Shown piece by piece: positions 1 to 13,000 of a stretch of DNA of 64,000 nt. Numbering within the stretch: the first letter of the stretch is position 1; each line of letters starts with the position of its first letter. The notes beneath the pieces were generated by a model. It did no database searches. It was not told the DNA's origin and saw only the letters and a list, made by a program, of their open reading frames with translations. The position numbers and the translations under genes are program-made. Origin of the DNA: Pisaster brevispinus (taxonomy: Eukaryota > Echinodermata > Asteroidea > Forcipulatida > Asteriidae); assembly GCA_023634235.1 (NCBI GenBank), contig JAMKCF010000004.1, forward strand, positions 22,576,527 through 22,640,526. Reading direction: 5' to 3'.

Positions 1-1199
1 GGCAGACTCAGGTACAAATTTTGTCTCTCTAGCATTTCTAGTTCATGAGTTATTCCCAACCTTACCTCAGAAATTATTCCGAACCTTTTTGTGCCGGCTT
101 TTTCTCACTGGTGATGACGTAGGCATGTAATACAGTGGAGTTTCGGGCAGCCCTACTTCCAGGAGGCTGGCCTCGCTTACAAAATCCTGATCTTAACAAA
201 ATTCACGGGAGAGAGAGCCCTTAACGCGGGCTTTCCAATGGTGTAAAACTTGTGAAGATCCAGTATTATTCTGAGGCTGATTTGACCATCCTTACTTTGT
301 CCTTGTTTCTTTGACAGCTCTGTGTACAAAAATCCCATTGTGGATGCTTTTGAGGAGCGTTCGGAGTAGCCCCACCTGCTGGTAATTTCCGGTATGAAGC
401 TTGCCCTCTGGGTCGCTAAAAGTTTGGTTTTAGATGCAGGGATATCCAAGGCAGACTCAGGTACAAATTTTGTCTCTCTAGCATTTCTACTTCATCAGTT
501 ATTGCCAACTTTAGCTCAGAAATTATTCCGGACCTTTTTGTGCCGGCTTTTTCTCACTGGTGATGACGTAGGCATGTAATACAGTGGAGTTTCGGGCAGC
601 CCTTCTTCCAGGAGGCTGGACTCGCTTACAAAAACTTGATCTTAACGAAATTCACGGTAGAGAAAGCCATAGAGACGGGCTTTCCAATGGTGTAAAACGT
701 GTGAAGATCCAGTGTTATTCTGAGGCTGATTTGACCGTCCTTACTTTGTCCTTGTTTCTTTGACAGCTCTGTGTACGAAAATCCCATTGGGGATGCTTTT
801 GAGGAGCGTTCGGAGTAGCCCCACCTGCTGGTCTATTCCGGTATGAAGCTTGCCCTCTGGGTCGCTAAAAGTTTGATTTTCGGATGCAGGGATATCCAAG
901 GCAGACTCAGGTACAAATTTTGTCTCTCTAGCATTTCTACTTCATGAGTTATTCCCAACTTTTGCTCAGAAATTATTCCGGACCTTTTTGTGCCGGCTTT
1001 TTCTCACTGGCGATGACGTAGGCATGTAATACAGTGGAGTTTCGGGCAGCCCTTCTTCCAGGAGGCTGGCCTCGCTTACAAAATCTTGATCTTAACGAAA
1101 TTCACAGTAGAGAAAGCCACTGAGACGGGCTTTCCAATGGTGTAAAACGTATGAAGATCCAGTGTTATTCTGAGGCTGATTTGACCGTCCTTACTTTGT

Positions 1200-4100
1200 C
1201 CTTGTTTCTTTGACAGCTCTGTGTACGAAAATCCCATTGGGGATGCTTTTGAGGAGCGTTCGGAGTAGCCCCACCTGCTGGTCATTTCCGGTATGAAGCT
1301 TGCCGTCCGGGTCGCTCAAAGTTTGATTTCCGGATGCAGGGATATCCAAGGCAGACTCAGGTACAAATTTTGTCTCTCTAGCATTTCTAGTTCATGAGTT
1401 ATTCCCAACCGTAGCTCAGAAATTATTCCGGATCTTTTTGTGCCGGCTTTTTCTCACTGGTGATGACGTAGGCATGTAATACAGTGGAGTTTCGGGCAGC
1501 CCTACTTCCAGGAGGCTGGCCTCGCCTACAAAAACCTGATCTTAACGAAATTCACGGTAGAGAGAGCCCTTAACGCGGGCTTTCTAATGATGTAAAACTT
1601 GTGAAGATCCAGTATTATTCTGAGGCTGATTTGACCATCCTTACTTTGTCCTTGTTTCTTTGACAGCTCTGTGTACAAAAATCCCATTGGGGATGCTTTT
1701 GAGGAGCGTTCGGAGTAGCCCCACCTGCTGGTCATTTCCGGTATGAAGCTTGCCGTCCGGGTCGCTCAAAGTTTGATTTCCGGATGCAGGGATATCCAAG
1801 GCAGACTCAGGTACAAATTTTGTCTCTCTAGCATTTCTAGTTCATGAGTTATTCCCAACCTTACCTCAGAAATTATTCCGAACCTTTTTGTGCCGGCTTT
1901 TTCTCACTGGTGATGACGTAGGCATGTAATACAGTGGAGTTTCGGGCAGCCCTTCTTCCAGGAGGCTGGCCTCGCTTACAAAATCCTGATCTTAACAAAA
2001 TTCACGGTAGAGAGAGCCCTTAACGCGGGCTTTCCAATGGTGTAAAACTTGTGAAGATCCAGTATTATTCTGAGGCTGATTTGACCATCCTTACTTTGTC
2101 CTTGTTTCTTTGACAGCTCTGTGTACAAAAATCCCATTGTGGATGCTTTTGAGGAGCGTTCGGAGTAGCCCCACCTGCTGGTCTATTCCGGTATGAAGCT
2201 TGCCCTCTGGGTCGCTAAAAGTTTGATTTTCGGATGCAGGGATATCCAAGGCAGACTCAGGTACAAATTTTGTCTCTCTAGCATTTCTACTTCATGAGTT
2301 ATTCCCAACTTTTGCTCAGAAATTATTCCGGACCTTTTTGTGCCGGCTTTTTCTCACTGGCGATGACGTAGGCATGTAATACAGTGGAGTTTCGGGCAGC
2401 CCTTCTTCCAGGAGGCTGGCCTCGCTTACAAAAACTTGATCTTAACGAAATTCACAGTAGAGAAAGCCACTGAGACGGGCTTTCCAATGGTGTAAAACGT
2501 GTGAAGATCCAGTGTTATTCTGAGGCTGATTTGACCGTCCTTACTTTGTCCTTGTTTCTTTGACAGCTCTGTGTACGAAAATCCCATTGGGGATGCTTTT
2601 GAGGAGCGTTCGGAGTAGCCCCACCTGCTGGTCATTTCCGGTATGAAGCTTGCCGTCCGGGTCGCTCAAAGTTTGATTTCCGGATGCAGGGATATCCAAG
2701 GCAGACTCAGGTACAAATTTTGTCTCTCTAGCATTTCTAGTTCATGAGTTATTCCCAACCGTAGCTCAGAAATTATTCCGGATCTTTTTGTGCCGGCTTT
2801 TTCTCACTGGTGATGACGTAGGCATGTAATACAGTGGAGTTTCGGGCAGCCCTACTTCCAGGAGGCTGGCCTCGCCTACAAAAACCTGATCTTAACGAAA
2901 TTCACAGTAGAGAAAGCCACTGAGACGGGCTTTCCAATGGTGTAAAACGTGTGAAGATCCAGTGTTATTCTGAGGCTGATTTGACCGTCCTTACTTTGTC
3001 CTTGTTTCTTTGACAGCTCTGTGTACGAAAATCCCATTGGGGATGCTTTTGAGGAGCGTTCGGAGTAGCCCCACCTGCTGGTCATTTCCGGTATGAAGCT
3101 TGCCGTCCGGGTCGCTCAAAGTTTGATTTCCGGATGCAGGGATATCCAAGGCAGACTCAGGTACAAATTTTGTCTCTCTAGCATTTCTAGTTCATGAGTT
3201 ATTCCCAACCGTAGCTCAGAAATTATTCCGGATCTTTTTGTGCCGGCTTTTTCTCACTGGTGATGACGTAGGCATGTAATACAGTGGAGTTTCGGGCAGC
3301 CCTACTTCCAGGAGGCTGGCCTCGCCTACAAAAACCTGATCTTAACGAAATTCACGGTAGAGAGAGCCCTTAACGCGGGCTTTCTAATGATGTAAAACTT
3401 GTGAAGATCCAGTATTATTCTGAGGCTGATTTGACCATCCTTACTTTGTCCTTGTTTCTTTGACAGCTCTGTGTACAAAAATCCCATTGGGGATGCTTTT
3501 GAGGAGCGTTCGGAGTAGCCCCACCTGCTGGTCATTTCCGGTATGAAGCTTGCCGTCCGGGTCGCTCAAAGTTTGATTTCCGGATGCAGGGATATCCAAG
3601 GCAGACTCAGGTACAAATTTTGTCTCTCTAGCATTTCTAGTTCATGAGTTATTCCCAACCTTACCTCAGAAATTATTCCGAACCTTTTTGTGCCGGCTTT
3701 TTCTCACTGGTGATGACGTAGGCATGTAATACAGTGGAGTTTCGGGCAGCCCTTCTTCCAGGAGGCTGGCCTCGCTTACAAAATCCTGATCTTAACAAAA
3801 TTCACGGTAGAGAGAGCCCTTAACGCGGGCTTTCCAATGGTGTAAAACTTGTGAAGATCCAGTATTATTCTGAGGCTGATTTGACCATCCTTACTTTGTC
3901 CTTGTTTCTTTGACAGCTCTGTGTACAAAAATCCCATTGTGGATGCTTTTGAGGAGCGTTCGGAGTAGCCCCACCTGCTGGTCTATTCCGGTATGAAGCT
4001 TGCCCTCTGGGTCGCTAAAAGTTTGATTTTCGGATGCAGGGATATCCAAGGCAGACTCAGGTACAAATTTTGTCTCTCTAGCATTTCTACTTCATGAGTT

Positions 4101-6500
4101 ATTCCCAACTTTTGCTCAGAAATTATTCCGGACCTTTTTGTGCCGGCTTTTTCTCACTGGCGATGACGTAGGCATGTAATACAGTGGAGTTTCGGGCAGC
4201 CCTTCTTCCAGGAGGCTGGCCTCGCTTACAAAAACTTGATCTTAACGAAATTCACAGTAGAGAAAGCCACTGAGACGGGCTTTCCAATGGTGTAAAACGT
4301 GTGAAGATCCAGTGTTATTCTGAGGCTGATTTGACCGTCCTTACTTTGTCCTTGTTTCTTTGACAGCTCTGTGTACGAAAATCCCATTGGGGATGCTTTT
4401 GAGGAGCGTTCGGAGTAGCCCCACCTGCTGGTCATTTCCGGTATGAAGCTTGCCGTCCGGGTCGCTCAAAGTTTGATTTCCGGATGCAGGGATATCCAAG
4501 GCAGACTCAGGTACAAATTTTGTCTCTCTAGCATTTCTAGTTCATGAGTTATTCCCAACCGTAGCTCAGAAATTATTCCGGATCTTTTTGTGCCGGCTTT
4601 TTCTCACTGGTGATGACGTAGGCATGTAATACAGTGGAGTTTCGGGCAGCCCTACTTCCAGGAGGCTGGCCTCGCCTACAAAAACCTGATCTTAACGAAA
4701 TTCACAGTAGAGAAAGCCACTGAGACGGGCTTTCCAATGGTGTAAAACGTGTGAAGATCCAGTGTTATTCTGAGGCTGATTTGACCGTCCTTACTTTGTC
4801 CTTGTTTCTTTGACAGCTCTGTGTACGAAAATCCCATTGGGGATGCTTTTGAGGAGCGTTCGGAGTAGCCCCACCTGCTGGTCATTTCCGGTATGAAGCT
4901 TGCCGTCCGGGTCGCTCAAAGTTTGATTTCCGGATGCAGGGATATCCAAGGCAGACTCAGGTACAAATTTTGTCTCTCTAGCATTTCTAGTTCATGAGTT
5001 ATTCCCAACCGTAGCTCAGAAATTATTCCGGATCTTTTTGTGCCGGCTTTTTCTCACTGGTGATGACGTAGGCATGTAATACAGTGGAGTTTCGGGCAGC
5101 CCTACTTCCAGGAGGCTGGCCTCGCCTACAAAAACCTGATCTTAACGAAATTCACGGTAGAGAGAGCCCTTAACGCGGGCTTTCTAATGATGTAAAACTT
5201 GTGAAGATCCAGTATTATTCTGAGGCTGATTTGACCATCCTTACTTTGTCCTTGTTTCTTTGACAGCTCTGTGTACAAAAATCCCATTGGGGATGCTTTT
5301 GAGGAGCGTTCGGAGTAGCCCCACCTGCTGGTCATTTCCGGTATGAAGCTTGCCGTCCGGGTCGCTCAAAGTTTGATTTCCGGATGCAGGGATATCCAAG
5401 GCAGACTCAGGTACAAATTTTGTCTCTCTAGCATTTCTAGTTCATGAGTTATTCCCAACCTTACCTCAGAAATTATTCCGAACCTTTTTGTGCCGGCTTT
5501 TTCTCACTGGTGATGACGTAGGCATGTAATACAGTGGAGTTTCGGGCAGCCCTTCTTCCAGGAGGCTGGCCTCGCTTACAAAATCCTGATCTTAACAAAA
5601 TTCACGGTAGAGAGAGCCCTTAACGCGGGCTTTCCAATGGTGTAAAACTTGTGAAGATCCAGTATTATTCTGAGGCTGATTTGACCATCCTTACTTTGTC
5701 CTTGTTTCTTTGACAGCTCTGTGTACAAAAATCCCATTGTGGATGCTTTTGAGGAGCGTTCGGAGTAGCCCCACCTGCTGGTCTATTCCGGTATGAAGCT
5801 TGCCCTCTGGGTCGCTAAAAGTTTGATTTTCGGATGCAGGGATATCCAAGGCAGACTCAGGTACAAATTTTGTCTCTCTAGCATTTCTACTTCATGAGTT
5901 ATTCCCAACTTTTGCTCAGAAATTATTCCGGACCTTTTTGTGCCGGCTTTTTCTCACTGGCGATGACGTAGGCATGTAATACAGTGGAGTTTCGGGCAGC
6001 CCTTCTTCCAGGAGGCTGGCCTCGCTTACAAAAACTTGATCTTAACGAAATTCACAGTAGAGAAAGCCACTGAGACGGGCTTTCCAATGGTGTAAAACGT
6101 GTGAAGATCCAGTGTTATTCTGAGGCTGATTTGACCGTCCTTACTTTGTCCTTGTTTCTTTGACAGCTCTGTGTACGAAAATCCCATTGGGGATGCTTTT
6201 GAGGAGCGTTCGGAGTAGCCCCACCTGCTGGTCATTTCCGGTATGAAGCTTGCCGTCCGGGTCGCTCAAAGTTTGATTTCCGGATGCAGGGATATCCAAG
6301 GCAGACTCAGGTACAAATTTTGTCTCTCTAGCATTTCTAGTTCATGAGTTATTCCCAACCGTAGCTCAGAAATTATTCCGGATCTTTTTGTGCCGGCTTT
6401 TTCTCACTGGTGATGACGTAGGCATGTAATACAGTGGAGTTTCGGGCAGCCCTACTTCCAGGAGGCTGGCCTCGCCTACAAAAACCTGATCTTAACGAAA
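1200..6500. repeat. 1,800-bp four-monomer higher-order repeat
   Basis: Sequence in this interval matches itself 1,800 bp away almost without difference (compare 2,401-2,700, 4,201-4,500 and 6,001-6,300). The unit is four 450-bp monomers distinguished by linked variants. In the first, the stretch after CTTAACGAAATTCAC reads AGTAGAGAAAGCC. The second has the same body but a left part with CCTACTTCC. In the third, TTTCTAATGATG replaces TTTCCAATGGTG. The fourth has GTCTATTCCGG instead of GTCATTTCCGG. Near 1,076 and 6,026 the order skips one member, giving three-monomer versions. This is the pattern left by unequal exchange. Confidence 0.9.
2250..2699 (+). repeat. Representative satellite monomer (450 bp) with internal landmarks
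   Basis: A typical intact copy, given so other copies can be aligned. It runs from GGCAGACTCAGG to the base before the next GGCAGACTC. Internal signals seen: GCGATGACGTAGGC near 2,360; a CTTAACG site near 2,450, the site used by the transposon in another copy; and a pyrimidine tract ending in CAG at 2,566. From there 144 bases run to ACTCAG followed by GTACAA at 2,710/2,711. By hand count it keeps about 18 CpG dinucleotides. No plus- or minus-strand frame is open through the whole monomer, so it does not encode a periodic protein repeat, although 450 is divisible by three. Confidence 0.9.
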
Positions 6501-7198
6501 TTCACGGTAGAGAGAGCCCTTAACGCGGGCTTTCTAATGATGTAAAACTTGTGAAGATCCAGTATTATTCTGAGGCTGATTTGACCATCCTTACTTTGTC
6601 CTTGTTTCTTTGACAGCTCTGTGTACAAAAATCCCATTGGGGATGCTTTTGAGGAGCGTTCGGAGTAGCCCCACCTGCTGGTCATTTCCGGTATGAAGCT
6701 TGCCGTCCGGGTCGCTCAAAGTTTGATTTCCGGATGCAGGGATATCCAAGGCAGACTCAGGTACAAATTTTGTCTCTCTAGCATTTCTAGTTCATGAGTT
6801 ATTCCCAACCTTACCTCAGAAATTATTCCGAACCTTTTTGTGCCGGCTTTTTCTCACTGGTGATGACGTAGGCATGTAATACAGTGGAGTTTCGGGCAGC
6901 CCTTCTTCCAGGAGGCTGGCCTCGCTTACAAAATCCTGATCTTAACAAAATTCACGGTAGAGAGAGCCCTTAACGCGGGCTTTCCAATGGTGTAAAACTT
7001 GTGAAGATCCAGTATTATTCTGAGGCTGATTTGACCATCCTTACTTTGTCCTTGTTTCTTTGACAGCTCTGTGTACAAAAATCCCATTGTGGATGCTTTT
7101 GAGGAGCGTTCGGAGTAGCCCCACCTGCTGGTAATTTCCGGTATGAAGCTTGCCCTCTGGGTCGCTAAAAGTTTGTTTTTAGATGCAGGGATATCCAA

Positions 7199-10030
7199 GG
7201 CAGACTCAGGTACAAATTTTGTCTCTCTAGCATTTCTACTTCATGAGTTATTGCCAACTTTAGCTCAGAAATTATTCCGGACCTTTTTGTGCCGGCTTTT
7301 TCTCACTGGTGATGACGTAGGCATGTAATACAGTGGAGTTTCGGGCAGCCCTTCTTCCAGGAGGCTGGCCTCGCTTACAAAAACCTGATCTTAACGAAAT
7401 TCACGGTAGAGAAAGCCATAGAGACGGGCTTTCCAATGGTGTAAAACGTGTGAAGATCCAGTATTATTCTGAGGCTGATTTAACCATCCTTACTTTGTCC
7501 TTGTTTCTTTGACAGCTCTGTGTACAAAAATCCCATTGGGGATGCTTTTGAGGAGCGTTCGGAGTAGCCCCACCTGCTGGTAATTTCCGGTATGAAGCTT
7601 GCCGTCCGAGTCGCTCAAAGTTTGATTTCCGGATGCAGGGATATCCAAGGCAGACTCAGGTACAAATTTTGTCTCTCTAGCATTTCTAGTTCATGAGTTT
7701 TTGTGCCGGCTTTTTCTCACTGGCGATGACGTAGGCATGTAATACAGTGGAGTTTCGGGCAGCCCTTCTTCCAGGAAGCTGGCCTCGTCTACAAAAACTT
7801 GATCTTAACGAAATTCACGGTAGAGAAAGCCACTGAGACGGGCTTTCCAATGGTGTAAAACGTGTGAAGATCCAGTATTATTCTGAGGCTGATTTAACCA
7901 TCCTTACTTTGTCCTTGTTTCTTTGACAGCTCTGTGTACAAAAATCCCATTGGGGATGCTTTTGAGGAGCGTTCGGAGTAGCCCCACCTGCTGGTAATTT
8001 CCGGTATGAAGCTTGCCGTCCGGGTCGCTCAAAGTTTGATTTCCGGATGCAGGGATATCCAAGGCAGACTCAGGTACAAATTTTGTCTCTCTAGCATTTC
8101 TAGTTCATGAGTTATTCCCAACCGTAGCTCAGAAATTATTCCGGATCTTTTTGTGCCGGCTTTTTCTCACTGGTGATGACGTAGGCATGTAATACAGTGG
8201 AGTTTCGGGCAGCCCTACTTCCAGGAGGCTGGCCTCGCCTACAAAAACCTGATCTTAACGAAATTCACGGTAGAGAGAGCCCTTAACGCGGGCTTTCTAA
8301 TGATGTAAAACTTGTGAAGATCCAGTATTATTCTGAGGCTGATTTGACCATCCTTACTTTGTCCTTGTTTCTTTGACAGCTCTGTGTACAAAAATCCCAT
8401 TGGGGATGCTTTTGAGGAGCGTTCGGAGTAGCCCCACCTGCTGGTCATTTCCGGTATGAAGCTTGCCGTCCGGGTCGCTCAAAGTTTAATTTCCGGATGC
8501 AGGGATATCCAAGGCAGACTCAGGTACAAATTTTGTCTCTCTAGCATTTCTAGTTCATGAGTTATTCCCAACCTTACCTCAGAAATTATTCCGAACCTTT
8601 TTGTGCCGGCTTTTTCTCACTGGTGATGACGTAGGCATGTAATACAGTGGAGTTTCGGGCAGCCCTTCTTCCAGGAGGCTGGCCTCGCTTACAAAATCCT
8701 GATCTTAACAAAATTCACGGTAGAGAGAGCCCTTAACGCGGGCTTTCCAATGGTGTAAAACTTGTGAAGATCCAGTATTATTCTGAGGCTGATTTGACCA
8801 TCCTTACTTTGTCCTTGTTTCTTTGACAGCTCTGTGTACAAAAATCCCATTGTGGATGCTTTTGAGGAGCGTTCGGAGTAGCCCCACCTGCTGGTAATTT
8901 CCGGTATGAAGCTTGCCGTCTGGGTCGCTAAAAGTTTGTTTTTAGATGCAGGGATATCAAAGGCAGACTCAGGTACAAATTTTGTCTCTCTAGCATTTCT
9001 ACTTCATGAGTTATTGCCAACTTTAGCTCAGAAATTATTCCGGACCTTTTTGTGCCGGCTTTTTCTCACTGGTGATGACGTAGGCATGTAATACAGTGGA
9101 GTTTCGGGCAGCTCTTCTTCCAGGAGGCTGGACTCGCTTACAAAAACTTGATCTTAACGAAATTCACGGTAGAGAAAGCCATAGAGACGGGCTTTCCAAT
9201 GGTGTAAAACGTGTGAAGATCCAGTATTATTCTGAGGCTGATTTAACCATCCTTACTTTGTCCTTGTTTCTTTGACAGCTCTGTGTACAAAAATCCCATT
9301 GGGGATGCTTTTGAGGAGCGTTCGGAGTAGCCCCACCTGCTGGTAATTTCCGGTATGAAGCTTGCCGTCCGAGTCGCTCAAAGTTTGATTTCCGGATGCA
9401 GGGATATCCAAGGCAGACTCAGGTACAAATTTTGTCTCTCTAGCATTTCTAGTTCATGAGTTTTTGTGCCGGCTTTTTCTCACTGGCGATGACGTAGGCA
9501 TGTAATACAGTGGAGTTTCGGGCAGCCCTTCTTCCAGGAAGCTGGCCTCGTCTACAAAAACTTGATCTTAACGAAATTCACGGTAGAGAAAGCCACTGAG
9601 ACGGGCTTTCCAATGGTGTAAAACGTGTGAAGATCCAGTATTATTCTGAGGCTGATTTAACCATCCTTACTTTGTCCTTGTTTCTTTGACAGCTCTGTGT
9701 ACAAAAATCCCATTGGGGATGCTTTTGAGGAGCGTTCGGAGTAGCCCCACCTGCTGGTCTATTCCGGTATGAAGCTTGCCCTCTGGGTCGCTAAAAGTTT
9801 GATTTTCGGATGCAGGGATATCCAAGGCAGACTCAGGTACAAATTTTGTCTCTCTAGCATTTCTACTTCATGAGTTATTGCCAACTTTAGCTCAGAAATT
9901 ATTCCGGACCTTTTTGTGCCGGCTTTTTCTCACTGGCGATGACGTAGGCATGTAATACAGTGGAGTTTCGGGCAGCCCTTCTTCCCGGAAGCTGGCCTCG
10001 CTTACAAAAACTTGATCTTAACGAAATTCA
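7199..10030. repeat. Satellite segment with paired 36-bp-deleted monomers (1,763-bp duplication)
   Basis: Monomers starting at 7,649 and 9,412 are both 414 bp long. Each lacks the same stretch, joining TTCATGAGTT directly to TTTGTGCCGGC. The surrounding copies also match at an offset of 1,763 bp (7,199/8,962, 7,649/9,412, 8,063/9,826). The deletion therefore arose once and was copied by a segmental duplication of four monomers. Both copies also share a T in CTGATTTAACC where most monomers have CTGATTTGACC. Confidence 0.8.
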
Positions 10031-13000
10031 CGGTAGAGAAAGCCACTGAGACGAGCTTTCCAATGGTGTAAAACGTGTGAAGATCCAGTGTTATTCTGAG
10101 GCTGATTTGACCGTCCTTACTTTGTCCTTGTTTCTTTGACAGCTCTGTACGAAAATCCCATTAGGGATGCTTTTGAGGAGCGTTCGGAGTAGCCCCACCT
10201 GCTGGTCATTTCCAGTATGAAGCTTGCCCTCTGGGTCGCTAAAAGTTTAATTTTCAGATGCAGGGATATCCAAGGCAGACTCAGGTACAAATTTTGTCTC
10301 TCTAGCATTTCTACTTCATGAGTTATTGCCAACTTTAGCTCAGAAATTATTCCGGACCTTTTTGTGCCGGCTTTTTCTCACTGGCGATGACGTAGGCATG
10401 TAATACAGTGGAGTTTCGGGCAGCCCTTCTTCCAGGAAGCTGGCCTCGTCTACAAAAACTTGATCTTAACGAAATTCACGGTAGAGAAAGCCACTGAGAC
10501 GGGCTTTCCAATGGTGTAAAACGTGTGAAGATCCAGTATTATTCTGAGGCTGATTTAACCATCCTTACTTTGTCCTTGTTTCTTTGACAGCTATGTGTAC
10601 AAAAATCCCATTTGGGATGCTTTTGAGGAGCGTTCGGAGTAGCCCCACCTGCTGGTAATTTCCGGTATGAAGCTTGCCGTCCGGGTCGCTCAAATTTGAT
10701 TTCCGGATGCAGGGATATCCAAGGCAGACTCAGGTACAAATTTTGTCTCTCTAGCATTTCTAGTTCATGAGTTATTCCCAACCTTACCTCAGAAATTATT
10801 CCGAACCTTTTTGTGCCGGCTTTTTCTCACTGGTGATGACGTAGGCATGTAATACAGTGGAGTTTCGGGCAGCCCTTCTTCCAGGAGGCTGGCCTCGCTT
10901 ACAAAATCCTGATCTGAACAAAATTCACGGGAGAGAGAGCCCTTAACGCGGGCTTTCCAATGGTGTAAAACTTGTGAAGATCCAGTATTATTCTGAGGCT
11001 GATTTGACCATCCTTACTTTGTCCTTGTTTCTTTGACAGCTCTGTGTACAAAAATCCCATTGTGGATGCTTTTGAGGAGCGTTCGGAGTAGCCCCACCTG
11101 CTGGTAATTTCCGGTATGAAGCTTGCCGTCCGGGTCGCTAAAAGTTTGTTTTTAGATGCAGGGATATCCAAGGCAGACTCAGGTACAAATTTTGTCTCTC
11201 TAGCATTTCTACTTCATGAGTTATTGCCAACTTTAGCTCAGAAATTATTCCGGACCTTTTTGTGCCGGCTTTTTCTCACTGGTGATGACGTAGGCATGTA
11301 ATACAGTGGAGTTTCGGGCAGCCCTTCTTCCAGGAGGCTGGACTCGCTTACAAAAACTTGATCTTAACGAAATTCACGGTAGAGAAAGCCATAGAGACGG
11401 GCTTTCCAATGGTGTAAAGCGTGTGAAGATCCAGTGTTATTCTGAGGCTGATTTGACCGTCCTTACTTTGTCCTTGTTTCTTTGACAGCTCTGTGTACGA
11501 AAATCCCATTGGGGATGCTTTTGAGGAGCGTTCGGAGTAGCCCCACCTGCTGGTCTATTCCGGTATGAAGCTTGCCCTCTGGGTCGCTAAAAGTTTAATT
11601 TTCGGATGCAGGGATATCCAAGGCAGACTCACGTACAAATTTTGTCTCTCTAGCATTTCTACTTCATGAGTTATTCCCAACTTTAGCTCAGAAATTATTC
11701 CGGACCTTTTTGTGCCGGCTTTTTCTCACTGGCGATGACGTAGGCATGTAATACAGTGGAGTTTCGGGCAGCCCTTCTTCCAGGAGGCTGGCCTCGCTTA
11801 CAAAAACTTGATCTTAACGAAATTCACAGTAGAGAAAGCCACTGAGACGGGCTTTCCAATTGTGTAAAACGTGTGAAGATCCAGTGTTATTCTGAGGCTG
11901 ATTTGACCGTCCTTACTTTGTCCTTGTTTCTTTGACAGCTCTGTGTACGAAAATCCCATTAGGGATGCTTTTGAGGAGCGTTCGGAGTAGCCCCACCTGC
12001 TAGTCATTTCCGGTATGAAGCTTGCCGTCCGGGTCGCTCAAAGTTTGATTTCCGGATGCAGGGATATCCAAGGCAGACTCAGGTACAAATTTTGTCTCTC
12101 TAGCATTTCTAGTTCATGAGTTATTCCCAACCGTAGCTCAGAAATTATTCCGGACCTTTTTGTGCCGGCTTTTTCTCACTGGTGATAACGTAGGCATGTA
12201 ATACAGTGGAGTTTCGGGCAGCCCTACTTCCAGGAGGCTGGCCTCGCCTACAAAAACCTGATCTTAACGAAATTCACGGTAGAGAGAGCCCTTAACGCGG
12301 GCTTTCTAATGATGTAAAACTTGTGAAGATCCAGTATTATTCTGAGGCTGATTTGACCATCCTTACTTTGTCCTTGTTTCTTTGACAGCTCTGTGTACAA
12401 AAATCCCATTGGGGATGCTTTTGAGGAGCGTTCGGAGTAGCCCCACCTGCTGGTCATTTCCGGTATGAAGCTTGCCGTCCGGGTCGCTCAAAGTTTGATT
12501 TTCGGATGCAGGGATATCCAAGGCAGACTCAGGTACAAATTTTGTCTCTCTAGCATTTCTAGTTCATGAGTTATTCCCAACCTTACCTCAGAAATTATTC
12601 CGAACCTTTTTGTGCCGGCTTTTTCTCACTGGTGATGACGTAGGCATGTAATACAGTGGAGTTTCGGGCAGCCCTTCTTCCAGGAGGCTATCCTCGCTTA
12701 CAAAATCCTGATCTTAACAAAATTCACGGTAGAGAGAGCCCTTAACGCGGGCTTTCCAATGGTGTAAAACTTGTGAAGATCCAGTATTATTCTGAGGCTG
12801 ATTTGACCATCCTTACTTTGTCCTTGTTTCTTTGACAGCTCTGTGTACAAAAATCCCATTGTGGATGCTTTTGAGGAGCGTTCGGAGTAGCCCCACCTGC
12901 TGGTAATTTCCGGTATGAAGCTTGCCCTCTGGGTCGCTAAAAGTTTGTTTTTAGATGCAGGGATATCCAAGGCAGACTCAGGTACAAATTTTGTCTCTCT

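Noticed and set aside
2440..2470. Hammerhead-ribozyme-like core (CTGATCTTAACGAAAC in some monomers)
   Set aside because: CTGA and GAAAC occur close together, but the CTGATGA core and stem II are absent, and no matching cleavage-site stem was found. The minus-strand GCCCGAAAC also lacks an upstream CTGATGA.
2580..2660. tRNA-like box B (CGTTCGGAGTAGCC) suggesting a SINE-derived satellite
   Set aside because: The match to GGTTCGANTCC is poor and there is no box A at a suitable distance or cloverleaf.
2250..2699. CENP-B box as evidence for a centromere
   Set aside because: I scanned a monomer for the NTTCGNNNNANNCGGGN pattern on both strands and found no full match; TTTCGGATGCAGGGA lacks the required A and CGGG.
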